Assembly: GCA_011319805.1 (NCBI GenBank)
Contig: SJRY01000266.1
Location: forward strand, 186,001 to 250,000
Source: Macrocybe gigantea
Taxonomy: Eukaryota > Basidiomycota > Agaricomycetes > Agaricales > Callistosporiaceae
DNA: 64,000 bases
Reading direction: 5' to 3'
The notes under the pieces: model-generated
The model's database searches: none
Told to the model about the DNA's origin: nothing
The model's input: the letters and a program-made list of their open reading frames with translations, nothing else
Position numbers and translations under genes: made by a program
Shown: positions 47,203-59,419 of the stretch, piece by piece
Layout: the number at the start of each line of letters is the position of its first letter
Numbering within the stretch: position 1 is the first letter of the stretch

Positions 47203-49773
47203 TTACAAATAGCAAGAGTATCGCGGATCGCTCGGGTTCCATCCAACTAGCAGCAATAAGTCACCGATGAGATCGTGATAGATGCTGACAAAACAGGCAC
47301 GTACCACAATGCCAGCACTCGAGAATACGTTCCGGATCACTGAAACAAGAAAGGTTCGCCCAAATATTCGACTGCAGGAAGAAACAGCAATGGCGTACTA
47401 TTTCTTTTTGATTCTTAGCAGTTCCGGATAATGCTTTCCCCAGAAAGACACTACAAGACGACATTAGAAAGTGGAGGCGTACCAGAAAAGCAGAATCTAC
47501 GGTACCTTCATGATTAGGCTCATAAACATCCGCTTCGTTCTGAGTATCAAGAGCATAACATTAGAAAACCATTCGGTGAGGGAATAATTCGAAGTCGACG
47601 TACAACATAGGCGGCATCCGGTGTGATTTTCCTCAAATGGTCAATCGACCTGCTAGCTTTGCGGTAATGCTCCCTCTTCTCCGCTACGGTAGCATTCCAA
47701 TTCCAGGTAGAGATCACCGTAACATGATACAAACTAGAACGCCACGCGTCGGTGACACTCGTTTTGCCATTGCCAGCATATGACGCGGGAGTCGTCATCA
47801 GAATGATCAGGCCTGGTGTCTCAGCATCTGCTGCAAGCAGTCCAGAAACGAGCGCCGACCGATCACTTGCTGTTCTAAAGTTGTCCTTGCTGATCAGTCT
47901 GGAAGCAAGAGCGAGACTAGAGCCAACGACCTGAGGTAAATGAAAGTAAGGGAACGTCAGGCGTGATATGAATGACAGGGGAAAAACAACGCACCGCAAC
48001 ATGATCTTCAGTGAATGCTTTAAAGAATCCGCCCCAACTCGGGAATTCTGTCACCATCACCTGAGTACCAGTACCACCCGCCTTCTTCAATCGCTGCCCA
48101 AAATTCACCAGTGGTGCCATCGATGATGCCGCGTCTTCCTTGCTCGCCTTTGGGTTGATTAGGATGGCAACACCTGACATAGAGAACCCTCCCCAGCCCT
48201 GATCCGCCCACTTGAGCGCATTATCTGCAAGTATTGTCCAGAGTTCCTTTGTCGTCGTCGAATTTGGACTGAATGATACGATAACTGTCTGCAGTTGTAC
48301 TCTCGGAGAAGCCAATATCGTGCTTTCGAGTACAACACCGAACGTTCCTCCACCACCTATGAGAATAATATTGTGAATCCACGACGTCAATGTAGATATT
48401 GATTTAAAAAAAAAATACCTCCACGAAGAGCAAGGAACAGGTCTTTGTTTTTACATTCATTAGCCACTCTGTATTTTCCATCGGGGGTAACGACTTTGAA
48501 TTGCAGCTATCATAACGGTTAAACATTTGAATGCAGTATAGATGGGGAAATAATTACATACCACTCTGTCTACACCAAGGCCCATCGTATTTGATAAAGC
48601 TCCATGACCGCCTCCCTGATATTCATCGTTTTCAATAATCATGAGTAGTCAAGAGTAAAGGGAAATATAATACCTGGAGCCATCCTCCTGCAACACCGAC
48701 AGATCTATCGCTTCCTAAAATCAAGGGTCTCATTCTAGGCTGGTACGAAAGAATAATGAACGCATTTACCTCCGACTATGGTGAGATTGTGTCCCTCGGC
48801 AAAAGGATAAGCCTCCCCCCATTGAACACCAGCCTGGTGTTTACAATAGTGGATCAACGAGCAGCAATACAAGCGGGAGAAATGCGCATACACCAACTGT
48901 AATAGCCGGACTCGATTTTCTACATCCTTCAGGAATAAATTCAGGATTATAAGAAATCTTATTTTTTTACGGATCAATGTAAACGTGTGAACATGATATC
49001 CAGGGAATGCATACATTTTTGAGGTTATGGGTCTAAAAAAAAAAGATGGAGAGGGGTCATATACCACGCTCGTAGTAAAGATAGATGGGTATATGCGCAC
49101 CCAAAGAGCTAGAGAGTGAGGCGCACTACTCCTGCCTTTGTAGTCATGCTGTGGTCGGTTCAGTATCAGTGCGCCTCGAAAAATGTGTTACTACCACGCC
49201 AGTGTTTTTGACGACCAATGGAATCCGCGTTTTTCTTGCAAATTCAAAAGCAGCCTGAACGTCGCTGGCCTTCCTTACATCAATCTAGCATCCCAAATTC
49301 TGTTAATGAATGAACGAGGATAGAATTTAGTGCATACATAGTGATTTGACACGCTTCCCAGTTGGCACTTGCGAGGTGGCAAAGTCGGAGTCATGTCATG
49401 CGGATCGACATAATTTAATAAGCATTGTTCATTGGTCCTCTGACATGTTTCCCACTGCGTTTGAATATATGCTCCGGGAGAGTGAGCACGAGATACTATG
49501 TGTACATCAGCTGTAGCATATTCCACTCGGAAACAGAATGGCTCGTGGCGCACCTTCATCGAGGTAAGTCGACCGGACAGCATCACATGCGGTGGAATTA
49601 AACTCGTCGAAACATGGTTGTGCAAATGGCACGCCTCTGTATAAGCGTGATCCGACTTTGTGGCTGAGCTCGTGCCATGCCGCGGACGATACGGAAGAAA
49701 AGGACGTCTGGCCAATCGACTGCCCGAAAGCACTCAGAGATAGACCGAGGTTCAAGGCGACAGAGAGAGCCAT
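47203..49773 (-). CDS. Secreted FAD-linked oxidase, berberine-bridge-enzyme-like, copy B
   Basis: Starts at 49773 with a signal peptide (ALSVALNLGLSLSAFGQSIG). The PCMH-type FAD domain is complete: IPLVVKNTGHDYKGRSSAP (His for covalent FAD), AGVQWGEAYPFAEGHNLTIV, GSDRSVGVAGGWLQGGGHGA, GLGVDRV, GGGTFGVVLESTILASPRV. The substrate/BBE half has TEFPSWGGFFKAFTEDHVA, YHVTVISTWNWNATVAEKRE, NEADVYEPNHE, VSFWGKHYPELLRIKKKYDP, and ends ILECWHCVGWNPSDPRYSCY. The stop is TAA at 47203-47205. Such enzymes oxidise carbohydrates or secondary metabolites outside the cell using O2. All exons join in frame. One donor, after NTG, reads GTGGTA instead of the GTGAGT of copy A, which may weaken splicing. Confidence 0.88.
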
Positions 49774-49878
49774 GAGCGACGGAAACGGCAGACTGTCAGT
49801 GAATATCGTGAACGTGAACTATTTCGTTAACAGGAAGAGGTGAAAAGTCGGATGGACGCATGTCGGACACATGGACGA

Positions 49879-49886
49879 CCTTTATA
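49879..49886 (-). promoter_or_regulatory. TATA box of oxidase copy B
   Basis: TATAAAGG on the minus strand about 106 nt before the ATG at 49773, conserved with copy A. Confidence 0.4.
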
Positions 49887-50185
49887 CCCGGCCAGTGATA
49901 TATCCATTTGCATACAGTCCCAGACAAAACAGGAAAGAACAGCCTCTTGATTAAAACAGCACGCGTCAAACCGACTCTGTCACGTGAAATGTAACCAGTG
50001 GAGGAACCACTCATGTTTCCATCAATCACTATGTCTAGGCCTTTTCAATCTGATTCACGCCATGTTTCGCTCAGAGATAATGACGAGTACAACCTTTATT
50101 TCCATCACATCGCCTTCAACAGCATATCCTACACGACACAGGAAATAGGTTTGCATAGAATCTGATATGCGTATTCGCTACGCAT

Positions 50186-50338
50186 GCATTTTCTTGAATG
50201 CGTCTCGTCAATTCAATTGACTGAGAGTACCCAAGGGCCGATGCCCACGGCATAAAGTTACACTTAGGTAACTTGAGTAACTCGGGCATTTAGCCCAAGT
50301 GGCTCGTAATGAAACGAGCATAATCCATTTAAATGGAT
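50186..50338. repeat. Cluster of hairpins, copy B
   Basis: Inverted counterpart of 27936-28088. All palindromes are kept: ATCCATTTAAATGGAT (50323-50338), the ACGAGC/GCTCGT and GGGC/GCCC stems, and GTCAATTGAATTGAC. One stem (50186-50201) has acquired a mismatch; another change lies in the loop of the GCCG/CGGC hairpin. Confidence 0.75.
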
Positions 50339-50427
50339 GCCAAGGAAGTTATCCCCGTAACCTTGAACAATCACGGTTTCTTCTTCTTGCGAAACACTTC
50401 GGAGCTCATGCAAGCCGTTGCGGAAAC

Positions 50428-51690
50428 TTACTCTGATGCTGTATGCATCGCCTCGAAAAGACCGTGCTGGTCGCCCAAGGTATAAGTCAGAGTCATCTTT
50501 TCAAAGATTCCGGGACCCTCTTCCTTATCGATTTCGAGCTGGTTTAGGACAATGAAAAAGTGCAACGTGAGTATGTGATATGTGATCGGAACCGAAGAAT
50601 GGAGCGAGGCATTTTACACTCACCAAAGAAATAACATCGTCCAATAAATGCGCCTGGCCAGCAGCCATACCAAGCAGTCCAACATGGTTTGCATTTACGA
50701 TATGCACATGAAAATGATCTGCAACCGGTAGAAAATCAGCTCCACCGAAATACCACAAGCATACACAACGCGACTCACAGTAACTAGGCTGATAATGAAC
50801 ATATAGCCTCAATGCTCCTTTGCCAAGGCCCCATTTCTCCTTTACCACCTGCTGAGCCTCATCGCGAATTCCAATGAGCAGTCCCAGGTGCCTTTTTCGA
50901 AGATCTCGTAGCGACCTGATCGTGCGGTCTTGCACGAGTGCGACAAGGTAAAGTGATGAGACCGTGATCAGGTCCCACTTCATGTCCGGCAGGATGAGGA
51001 ACTCGGCCGAGGAGAAGAGCACCTTGTTCTGCTCCGACACGCCATTGAGAATGTTTTCTACCCTGATAGATTTTATTTAATATGTTAATATAACCAGGGG
51101 ACCGGAAATTGAAAGAGGGACGGGACACCATTTTGTCCTGGACGCAGGAAAAGCATCGATGTACGGCTTCACGATACGTTCGTACAACTCTGGAGTTTCA
51201 TGGACCATGACCAGATTCTGCTTCATATACTATGATGGAGAGTCGGTGAGAGATCGTAACATTGAACAGTAGACCGGACCTTGCGAACGTGCACCTCCGT
51301 CGCTGGACAAACAATATTGATCTTGACATCGCGCTCCCGATTCTCATTCAACCATCCAAACAGCCACGTATACTAGGCAAGATGTCAGCTCAGAGAGACT
51401 AGAAATAATATTGCGCAGACAGACGATATCAGTACTCTCTTCAACAATGACCCGATCCAGCAGGCCGCCATCCTCACGCCGAGCAAGAAGGCGCTGAGCC
51501 AGATCAGCGTTCAGCGCGGTCTTTTCGATGCGTACAACAGCTTGCACTCTACGTCCGCCTTCCGCGGCAGAGCGATCAGGGAATGTCCAAGCAAAGTCAG
51601 GCTGTGCGTGACAGGATCTTCGTTGATCACCTTCTCAAATCGAAAGCCGAGCAATTTGTCGAGAGAAGTAGGAGCAGAGGGATGAGACAT
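50428..51690 (-). CDS. Scavenger mRNA decapping enzyme (DcpS/Dcs1-like), copy B
   Basis: Same exon structure and motifs as copy A, including LDKLLGFRFEKVINEDP at the start (51690), ILNGVSEQNKVLFSSAEFLI, SLRDLRKRHLGLLIGIRDEA (intact here, broken in copy A) and the HIT motif HFHVHIVNANHVGL. One G is missing at 51587-51588 (CC on the + strand), which breaks LTLLGTFPD early in the protein. A few substitutions separate it from copy A (Q/R in LLARRED, S/A in GLGKGALRL). If the missing G is an assembly error this is a functional second DcpS gene. Confidence 0.85.
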
Positions 51691-52295
51691 TTACTGAGGG
51701 GTTGATATTGGATGATTACGGGGCGAATTGGTGTTGGACAAGTCGAACGGTCTATATATGTGTATAGCGCCAAGCAATCGAAGGAACGTAAAAGTAAAAT
51801 ACATCATTTCAAGGTCATTCCCAAATGATAGGCTGGCAAGTCTCGAACATCGCATAATTCACATTCATGGCTTCGTCTCTCCCTCTTTCCCCTCCCCATC
51901 AAGGTCGACTAGCATGATACACGGTTCGACGTCCTGATCGCTTCCGATGATGATCTTAAAAGACTCGGTCCAGTATGTTTAACTTGATAGTGTTGAAAAC
52001 GTCATGACTAGGCTTTGTTGTATTTGAAGGTGACTGCGATCTCGAAAATAATTGTGGGTGCCTTGCAGTTCAATCGAGGTGCTTGAGCGCTCCGTGCTCG
52101 CAAATAATTCTAAACGCTCAACTATTTAAACCACAACTCCGTGTTCGAAAAGGTACAGCAAGATAATTCAACGGGAATTTACGATAGTCAAAGCAGTTCG
52201 TCTTTCGTTCATAAACAGTCGTGCAAAGTCGTCTCTTAACGAATAGACGTCTGCCAAGCAGTTATACGGCTTGAGCCTGGCTCCATAAATAATCA
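51691..52295. other. Intergenic region, outer boundary of duplication arm B
   Basis: Similarity to arm A ends near 51735. An open frame at 52168-52395 (-) overlaps the end of the DUF2235 gene and is not convincing. No other gene. Confidence 0.5.
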
Positions 52296-54296
52296 TTACA
52301 CATAGGTCTCTGTGCCAGGTGTCCATCGCGCCCTGGGTTTGTAATGCAACGAGCTGTCCATCCTCGTCTTGACCGTAGAATGGAATTTCGGACAAGGATC
52401 TTGAATCTTGCGCCCCCTTCCTAGATGGAAGCTACAAGAATAGCGTTTCGTCAAGAGGCCGGGACAAGAACCAAATTCCACATACCTCCATTCCTGATGC
52501 CATACGCCCTGTGCATCCTGCCACGAGTACTTCAGCGGGACAATCTCCAGTAACCACCACAGCACATTCGCTTTCAGTTGATCATGCATCGACTCCAATG
52601 CATCCGCCACATCGAGTGCGTGCTCAGACGCAGGGAGGCCGTCAGACCTCGGAGATTCTGTATTTAAATTCGCCTCGAAGATTGCCCCCGCTAAAGCAGT
52701 GTTCGGGATCGAAGCGCGCGTGAGCGCGGCCTGGTCAAATAGTATTCCGCACGGCGAGAGCATGACCTCGTGGACCATCCAGCGAAGACTAACGTTGGCT
52801 AGATTGTGTTCTATCGCGTCTAGCACGGCTCCACCGCCGACGTCTGGTAGATGAAAAGAATAGAAGGTAGAAAATGATGCAAGTAAGAGTGGAAGGAAGA
52901 ATATAGTGCGCACCACTGTGGCACCCAGAAAACCAAACTTCCATGACGTCGGTCGGGACGCCGTCATCCTCTTCCGGGGGACTATCCAAATATATCTTCG
53001 TGCGCTTCTTGAGGAACCCACTCAGCCCTGGTCGTCTGACTTTGAGAATTCTGCGTCTGTCGTGGCTCGATTTGGACGATATTACGGAAATTTTCTTGGA
53101 CAGCACTGGACTTGCGTGCTCAGGGTCCAGAGCTGCTCCAGCTTGGTTCGGAGAAGGGCGGTGATAGTTGTTTGGACGGAATTTGGCGCGATGCTGAGAT
53201 GGACTTCAGGACAACCTATCTTGGAGAGGAAGATCCATGCCATACCTCGTCCAGCGAGAGCGCATGGCGGAAAGTCTTGATCGCCGTATTGGAGTTGGTG
53301 AAGGGCAAAGTGCGACCCATGACAACTCCGACACTCGCGACGGTATCCCTAGGCCAAGTGTCAGTATTCGGACAGGATTTTCTCTGGACAGTGGACGAAA
53401 CGCACCAAACACCCAGGAATTCGATTTTCACATCCTGACAGAACGTTCGTTTGAAGCCGGCCGCGAGCGCGACGCCATCTTGATCTTCGCGTTTGTACAA
53501 TTTGTATGCGAACGGGATCAGTTGCTCATTCTCTCTTGGGAGAATTCCGATCTTTGTCGGTTGGAAGCCGTGAGCTGATATATGCGCCTCTAAAGTCTAT
53601 CGAAATGGAGCACCTTGTAAAGGAATCCTGCCAGTGCTCTAGTGACAATCGACGACCAAATGTTTAGGATAAAACTTGGTGTGTGACATGGCAATGAACG
53701 TGCCTTGCAGTATAGGCACCACGAGAGAACCCTTTCAGAGCAATTTCCGAGTAAGCATCCATACCAACAAAGTGACGAAACTACACTTTACCAAATATGC
53801 AGATCTTGTCTCCAATCCGATGGTTTTGCATCAGAAAGCGATACCCATCTACGACATGAGCATCGAGGTACCTGCAGAGCATTAAAACAAACCATGATGT
53901 TCAGTTCTCAGGACTACGGCAACGCGTTGTTGCGCGCATGACTTACCAGGCGAAGGCTTCATCCAGGATTTTCGCGCCCCAACGGAAAACGGGTGCGACG
54001 ACGCCAGGATTGAACCAAGTACCTATTCCAGGCTGTAAAAGAGGTGAGAAAAACTGCAAAGCAAACCGGCCCGAACTTCATTCGCACTTGGTAATAGCAC
54101 AACTGCTGGTTGAAGTCGTCTTTCTTCAGGAGCGCGAAGAACTTGACGACATTCGTATTCTGGAGGGAGATTAGACAAGAGCATTATGCACAAGTTAGAA
54201 TACTACGCATACATCCGCATCGTATTCATTGGAGGTACCGTCGAAGCAGAGGACGATCGTGCGGGCCTGCTTGGTGACCTCTCCGGCATCAGACAT
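52296..54296 (-). CDS. DUF2235 alpha/beta-hydrolase (Tle1-like phospholipase fold)
   Basis: Starts at 54296 with SDAGEVTKQARTIVLCFDGT, SNEYDAD joined to NTNVVKFFALLKKDDFNQQL, CYYQAGIGTW and FRWGAKILDEAFAW. The nucleophile elbow GFSRGAYTAR is split by an intron with a GC donor (53639-53703) and continues ALAGFLYK. Then AYKLYKREDQDGVALAAGFK, FLGVWDTVASVG, VWFSGCHSDVGGGAV (conserved Asp-His region), NVSLRWMVHEV, a Trp-rich block VLWWLLEIVPLKYSW, and the end HYKPRARWTPG. DUF2235 proteins are common in basidiomycetes; relatives in bacteria are lipases. Substrate here is unknown. One base is missing near 53529-53535 before EQLIPFAYKLYKR. Otherwise complete. Confidence 0.88.
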
Positions 54297-54742
54297 GGCA
54301 GGGTCCTAGGATAGTGCAAGGACCAGAGGTGCGATGAGGGTGAAGAGGATCCCAGATCCCATGACATCCAGCTCCAAAATATATATGTCTGTTAGCCGCA
54401 GATCACTTGTTTTGTATACAGGTAGCAACAGCGCGAGTGACTTTTTAATGATCCAAGAAGAGGCGTCATCAGTCGCATTTGTTTTTGGAGGCTTGGAAAG
54501 TTGACATATCGGGTTCCAATCGCTGATCACCGGACCTTGTGCATGTAAATCATCTGCATGTTAAATCCTTATTTGAGACAGAGTTCGCTGAGAATGTCGA
54601 CCTCGAAGGATGTGCTGGACGACATCACAACCGTCTGTCAGAAACGGATCAATCCTGTCGTGAGTTATTTCCAGAAAACCGCACACATCAAAATCTACTC
54701 CACAAGCCTCATATCAATAAAACCCAGGATATAATCATCACT
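54297..54742. other. Intergenic region
   Basis: Contains a TATATATTTT stretch (about 54376-54385, minus strand) some 80 nt before the DUF2235 start, a possible TATA element. No gene. Confidence 0.45.
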
Positions 54743-57024
54743 TCACTTCTTTGCATTCGTCTTAGCCAGACTCTTCTCGCTCCTTGCCCTCTTTTTCTTC
54801 ACCTCCTTGGCGCCAGCTTTTCCACCTGCTACGAGCTTCTTCGACGAAGCCTTTCTCTCGCGCTCGCGCTCCTTCCCACCGTGCCTCACTTTCACACCGC
54901 CCTGCGTGGACAGCACCATTCTCGCCTTCTTTTTCGCCAGACGCCGCGCCACGCGGTCGGCGTCACCGGCTTTGGCCTTCTTTCGTGCTTCCTTGGACAG
55001 ATGCACGAGGCGCTCGCCGAGCATGGGATCGCCTTTTGGTACGACGATCGGGACTGGCGCTGATGACGACGACGACTTCTTTTGCTTGATCGGCTTGCTA
55101 TCCTTATCAGTCCTGTCCTTGGACGACATTCCTGGTTTAGATGGTTTGTGGTCCTTTGTGATCTGGCGCGTGGAGGACGACGACCCGGGGATCGTTTTGC
55201 AGCGCTGTACTCGCATTTTCGTTTTGCGAACTTGAGCTTAGACTCCTCGAAAGCCAGCACCTCGTCTACGCATTGTCGGTCCTAAGAGTAATTTGAACAT
55301 ATTTGAATATCGTCCTTGGATGAAAACTTACTGCGAATTGAACATAGGCAAAGCCCTTGCCTAGCTGCGTCTCTTTGTCTCGAATGATCCTCACGCGAGT
55401 GACCCACGTCGCAGGCTTTGACGGGTCTCGATTTGTCTCGTCGGACGGGGTTGACGGCCCACGCTCAGCCTTGACAACGCCCTCAAAGAAGGACCTCAAG
55501 TCGTCTTCCTTGCTCTCAAAATCCAAATTTCCCACAAACACAGACAGCTTCGGATCCGTCTCGACCAACCCACCCACAGCAGCGTCCTCCTGTTCTCCTT
55601 TCCTCGCTTCTCCCTTCTTACTCACCAAATCCACGCGGATCGCGCGCTCCATGAACACCGTCCCGTCGCACGTTTTCGCCGCCTCCCTGGCCGCCTCATA
55701 CGGGTCCATGACGGCTGGCGGCGGGGGAACGTTCGGCGGGTACATCTCCCTCGGCACCGGGTGGGCAAACACGACGTACGCGTGCACTGTGTCGGCCGTC
55801 GCGTGGAACTCGTGATTGATGAACGCGATCTTCTTCTTTTGCTGCGGCGTGAGATACTTTTTTTCGTCCTTCCGTACCTCGGACTCGTCCCCTTCGCCTG
55901 CCTTGCGCTCTCGCCATGTCAATGCGCGTTCGAGATCATGCGGGCGCGCTGTTTTGGATGAGTTTTTGGATTTGGATTTGGAGTCCTCGTTGTCATCTAG
56001 TGAGGGTAGCTTGGATGTGGGGACTTGGAACGGAACGGAACGGAAGCGCGTTGATTCGATCTTGGCAGTTGGGACGTGAGTAAGGATGTGTCGATGGAGT
56101 TGCCTTAGAAGCGGCTTCAAGTGCATAATACGGTCAGCATCGGCGCATATGTAGGTAACAGAAAATCACACCCGTTTAGAGGCGACCTCGACAGTAAGGT
56201 TACCGACGAATATCGTCCGCAGACTCCTTTGCGTGGGCGTCTCGCCTGGAGGCACATATTTCGTTTTGGATTTTTTGGATCCGCTCTTTTGCTTGGCTTG
56301 TAGCGATTCATGAACGGGAGAACTGCATAGTCGTTTTCCTCATCCGTTTCGTCTGTATCTTCGTTCGTTTCTACATCCTGGTCCTCCTCGTCCAATTGAC
56401 GATGATGCTCCATCTTACCCTTACTTGAAGACATTACAGCCTTTTTGGCGACTTTGCTCGCATAGGACCTCTCTAGGTCCGAGTTGTTTTCTTCTTCGTC
56501 ATTTTCGTCCTCACCCTCGTCGTCTTCATCTTCATGGACGTCCTCATGACTGATCTCTACCACCCTCAGCTTTTTCTTTTTCTCTGCCTTCTCTTTCCCT
56601 TTCTTCGCCTTCTCCGTCTTTCGCACGTCTGAGGGCTTTTTCACACCTTTCTTCGACAAATCCGCGGCTTGACTCTCCGGCTGCTTTTTGTCTGACTTGG
56701 ACCGTTTCGAGGGTTTGCTGCGTTTTGAAGGTTCCTCGGGCAGCGCAGCATTTTGTTGGTCTGCTACGGCAGCGTGCTTTCTTTTCTTGCTGTGTGATTC
56801 TGCCTTGTCTTTGTTCCCATCAGATCTTGAGACGGATGTAGATGTGGGCGCAGGTGCAACGGGAGGCGGAGGTCTCGAGGCATTCGTCTGTACAATCGTC
56901 AGTTATTGATGCTTTTTTTTTCTTTTTTTCATAGATAGTGCCGCACGTTGGATTTAAAAAGGGTGTCTAGCTCGGTATCGATGGGTTGTTTCCCTTTGCC
57001 GAGGAGGAGCGATGAAAGACTCAT
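54743..57024 (-). CDS. NOP12: Nucleolar RNA-binding protein Nop12 (RBM34-like)
   Basis: Ribosome-biogenesis protein of the nucleolus, pre-25S rRNA processing. Start 57024 opens MSLSSLLLGKGKQPIDTELD, TLFKSN, joined over a 60-nt-class intron to TNASRPPPP. A long Lys/Glu/Asp-rich region follows (EDVHEDEDDEGEDENDEEEN). RRM1 begins with YVPPGETPTQRSLRTIFVGN and RRM2 with LSVFVGNLDFESKEDDLRSF; GKGFAYVQFA is RNP1 of RRM2. The C-terminal tail is basic (KKKARMVLSTQGGVKVRHGG, ending KTNAKK). One base appears lost in TTT at 56259-56261 just before the first RRM, otherwise frame is kept. Confidence 0.88.
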
Positions 57025-57229
57025 GATGGAAAAGTCTGAAATCAGTTACGACTTAATTTCGCACGCGACTGCGACACATCCCAAGTCGCTTCGCAATGCC
57101 TTTCTTTGGAAATGCCCTCCTCGGATATTTGCAACCTGAACGTTGAATGATTGGCATGGCAAAAAGCCACAATGCAAGAGAAAATGTACAGTAACTACGA
57201 GGTTTAAAATCATGGAAATGACCCATCAT

Positions 57230-57331
57230 GGACGTTCAGGGGATTGAACCCTGGACCTTATACACACGAGAACCGCGCCGTAACGCGTTGTTGCTTGCAA
57301 AGCATACGCGCTACCACTGCGCTAAACGCCC
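57230..57331 (-). tRNA. tRNA-Ala(UGC) with 31-nt intron, copy 2
   Basis: Mature part is identical to copy 1 at 13409-13510; the three differences lie inside the 31-nt intron. Same cloverleaf, anticodon TGC, intron after position 37. It lies between Nop12 (-) and FEN1 (+), in the shared upstream region. A TTTT run lies downstream. Confidence 0.92.
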
Positions 57332-57441
57332 CATGCCATTCTGATTCTTTTCAAAATTGACAGCCAGATTATGAATCCCGCATTCCGTGACAGACGCGTT
57401 ATAACGTGACACGCGTCATTTGGACTCGGGCTCTCAACAGA

Positions 57442-59239
57442 ATGGGTATCAAAGGTCTGACGGGACTTCTCTCAGAACACGCACCCGCGGCCATCAAGGA
57501 GCACGACATAAAGACTCTCTTCGGGCGCAAGGTTGCCATCGATGCGTCCATGTCGATATACCAGTTCCTCATCGCCGTGCGCCAGCGCGACGGGGAGATG
57601 CTCATGAACGACTCGGGAGAAACGACCAGCCATCTCATGGGCTTTTTCTACCGCACGATACGTATAGTTGAGAACGGCATCAAGCCCGCTTACGTGTTCG
57701 ATGGCAAGCCGCCCGAGTTGAAGAAGGGTGTTGTGAGTGCTTTTCGTGTGGTTTGGACCTTAGAGTGTCGCTGACTGGACATCTGGTAGCTCGCAAAACG
57801 CTTTGAGAGACGCGAAGAGGCAAAGGAGGATGGGGAGGAGGCAAAGGAGATTGGCACGACAGAGCAGATAGACAAGCTTTCGCGTCGCACCGTCAAGGTG
57901 ACGCGCGAACACAACGAAGAGTGCCAGAAACTCCTCAAACTCATGGGGATACCTGTCGTCATTGTACGCAACGCGTCTTACTCATTCGTGCATCTCGCTC
58001 AAATCTATTTCATTAGGCTCCGTCGGAAGCGGAAGCTCAATGCGCAGAGCTTGCAAGAGGCGGAAAGGTACCGCTTTTCTATCAATACGATTTGACGAGG
58101 ATGGTGTCTCATTTATACCAGGTATATGCGGCTGGGTCCGAAGATATGGACACACTAACCTTTGGTGCACCCATACTCTTCCGCCATCTCACCTTTTCTG
58201 AAGCGAAGAAGCAGCCTATAAGCGAGATCAATCTCCAGGCTGCTCTGAAAGGTCTTGATATGAACATGAGCCAGGTCCGCTGCAGTCCCAATCCTTCGTC
58301 TTCAATGAGTAAATATTCTTCAGTTCATAGACCTTTGTATCCTACTAGGATGCGATTATCTCGAACCTATCAAGGGAATTGGCCCAAAGTCCGCCCTGAA
58401 ACTCATTAGGGAACATGGGGGATTGAAAGGTGTCGTCAAACATCTGCGAGCGAAGTAAGCACCATGTCGACGGGCCTTACTTGTTTGTTGGGCTGACGAA
58501 TTGGCATGCAGAAATGCAGAGAGGGCCGCGGACCAAAAGGCGGAAGAAGAAGCGGAATCAGAGGACGAGCCCACGCCCACTTCAGACATTGAAAGACCAG
58601 ATAACTCGGATAACTCGGATGCTGAAGAAGAAAAACCTAAACCCAAGCCGAAGAAAAAGGGCAAGGGCAAGGGCAGAGGCGGAGCGATCATGCCTGAGGA
58701 ATGGCCTTGGGAGGAGGCCAAGAAGTTATTCACGGAGCCAGATGTCCTTTCCTCCGACCAGATAGAGGTACTGTTGCCTTGAAATCTTTTTTTCGCTCCA
58801 TCCAACCTTCGATGTTCTTTGCGCAGCTGGAGTGGAAGAACCCAGATATTGAGGGCCTGGTCCAGTTCTTGGTGACAGAAAAAGGTTTCAAGTGAGTGAG
58901 CCTCAAAAATCATTATCAGGAATTTTTGTTCATCCGCTTCTTTGCCTCCTTCGGCAGTGAGGAGCGCGTACGGAAAGGAGCGGAGAAACTCCAGAAACAT
59001 CTTAATAGCAAGCAACAAGGCCGTCTGGATGGCTTCTTCAGTGTCAAACCAAAAGACAAACCTGTGCCGAAGCAGAATGAAAAAGGTAAGGGCAAAGCCG
59101 AAGCAACAGCCAAGGGCACGAAAAGAAAGGCGCGTTTTGCTGCTGTATTTCACCCCTGAAGACTTGGTTGACCTTCTCTTAGCGTGCTGAGGACAAGGCG
59201 GAGGGCCGTGGAGGCAAAAAAACCAAAACAAAGAAATGA
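57442..59239 (+). CDS. FEN1: Flap endonuclease 1 (FEN1/Rad27)
   Basis: Structure-specific 5'-nuclease of Okazaki-fragment maturation and base-excision repair. Start 57442: [40 protein letters not shown] (catalytic Asp), [31 protein letters not shown]. Exon GCTCCGTCGGAAGCGGAAGC gives [17 protein letters not shown], then [15 protein letters not shown] (acidic ligands), [20 protein letters not shown] (H2TH), [13 protein letters not shown]. The C-terminus carries a PCNA-binding box QGRLDGFF and a Lys-rich tail to the stop at 59237-59239. The last intron may use a GC donor (AAG/GCGCGT). No frameshift found. The translation start is only 111 nt from the tRNA gene. Confidence 0.92.
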
Positions 59240-59419
59240 TGTCTCGTTCTTTGGTTCCATCCTCATTTTTGACTATTTATTGGCCAGGTCTTGTGTATAT
59301 ATCAGACTTCATTGTAGTTCCCTCGTCGCTTGCACTCGCTCAACGCTGCGTCTGTATATTATATTGCTGTCCAATCGAAACGACCAATGCGCCACCGTAT
59401 ACGAGAATTGATTGAGCCA

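Larger units (their letters stand above)
49774..50427. other. Spacer between oxidase B and DcpS B
   Basis: Contains the oxidase promoter and the conserved hairpin cluster; no gene. Confidence 0.6.
47130..51735 (-). repeat. Right arm (B) of the inverted segmental duplication
   Basis: Inverted counterpart of 26535-31065 with the same two genes in the same order. The arms are separated by about 16 kb. Compared with arm A it retains the exon at about 47515-47551 that arm A has lost. Confidence 0.93.
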
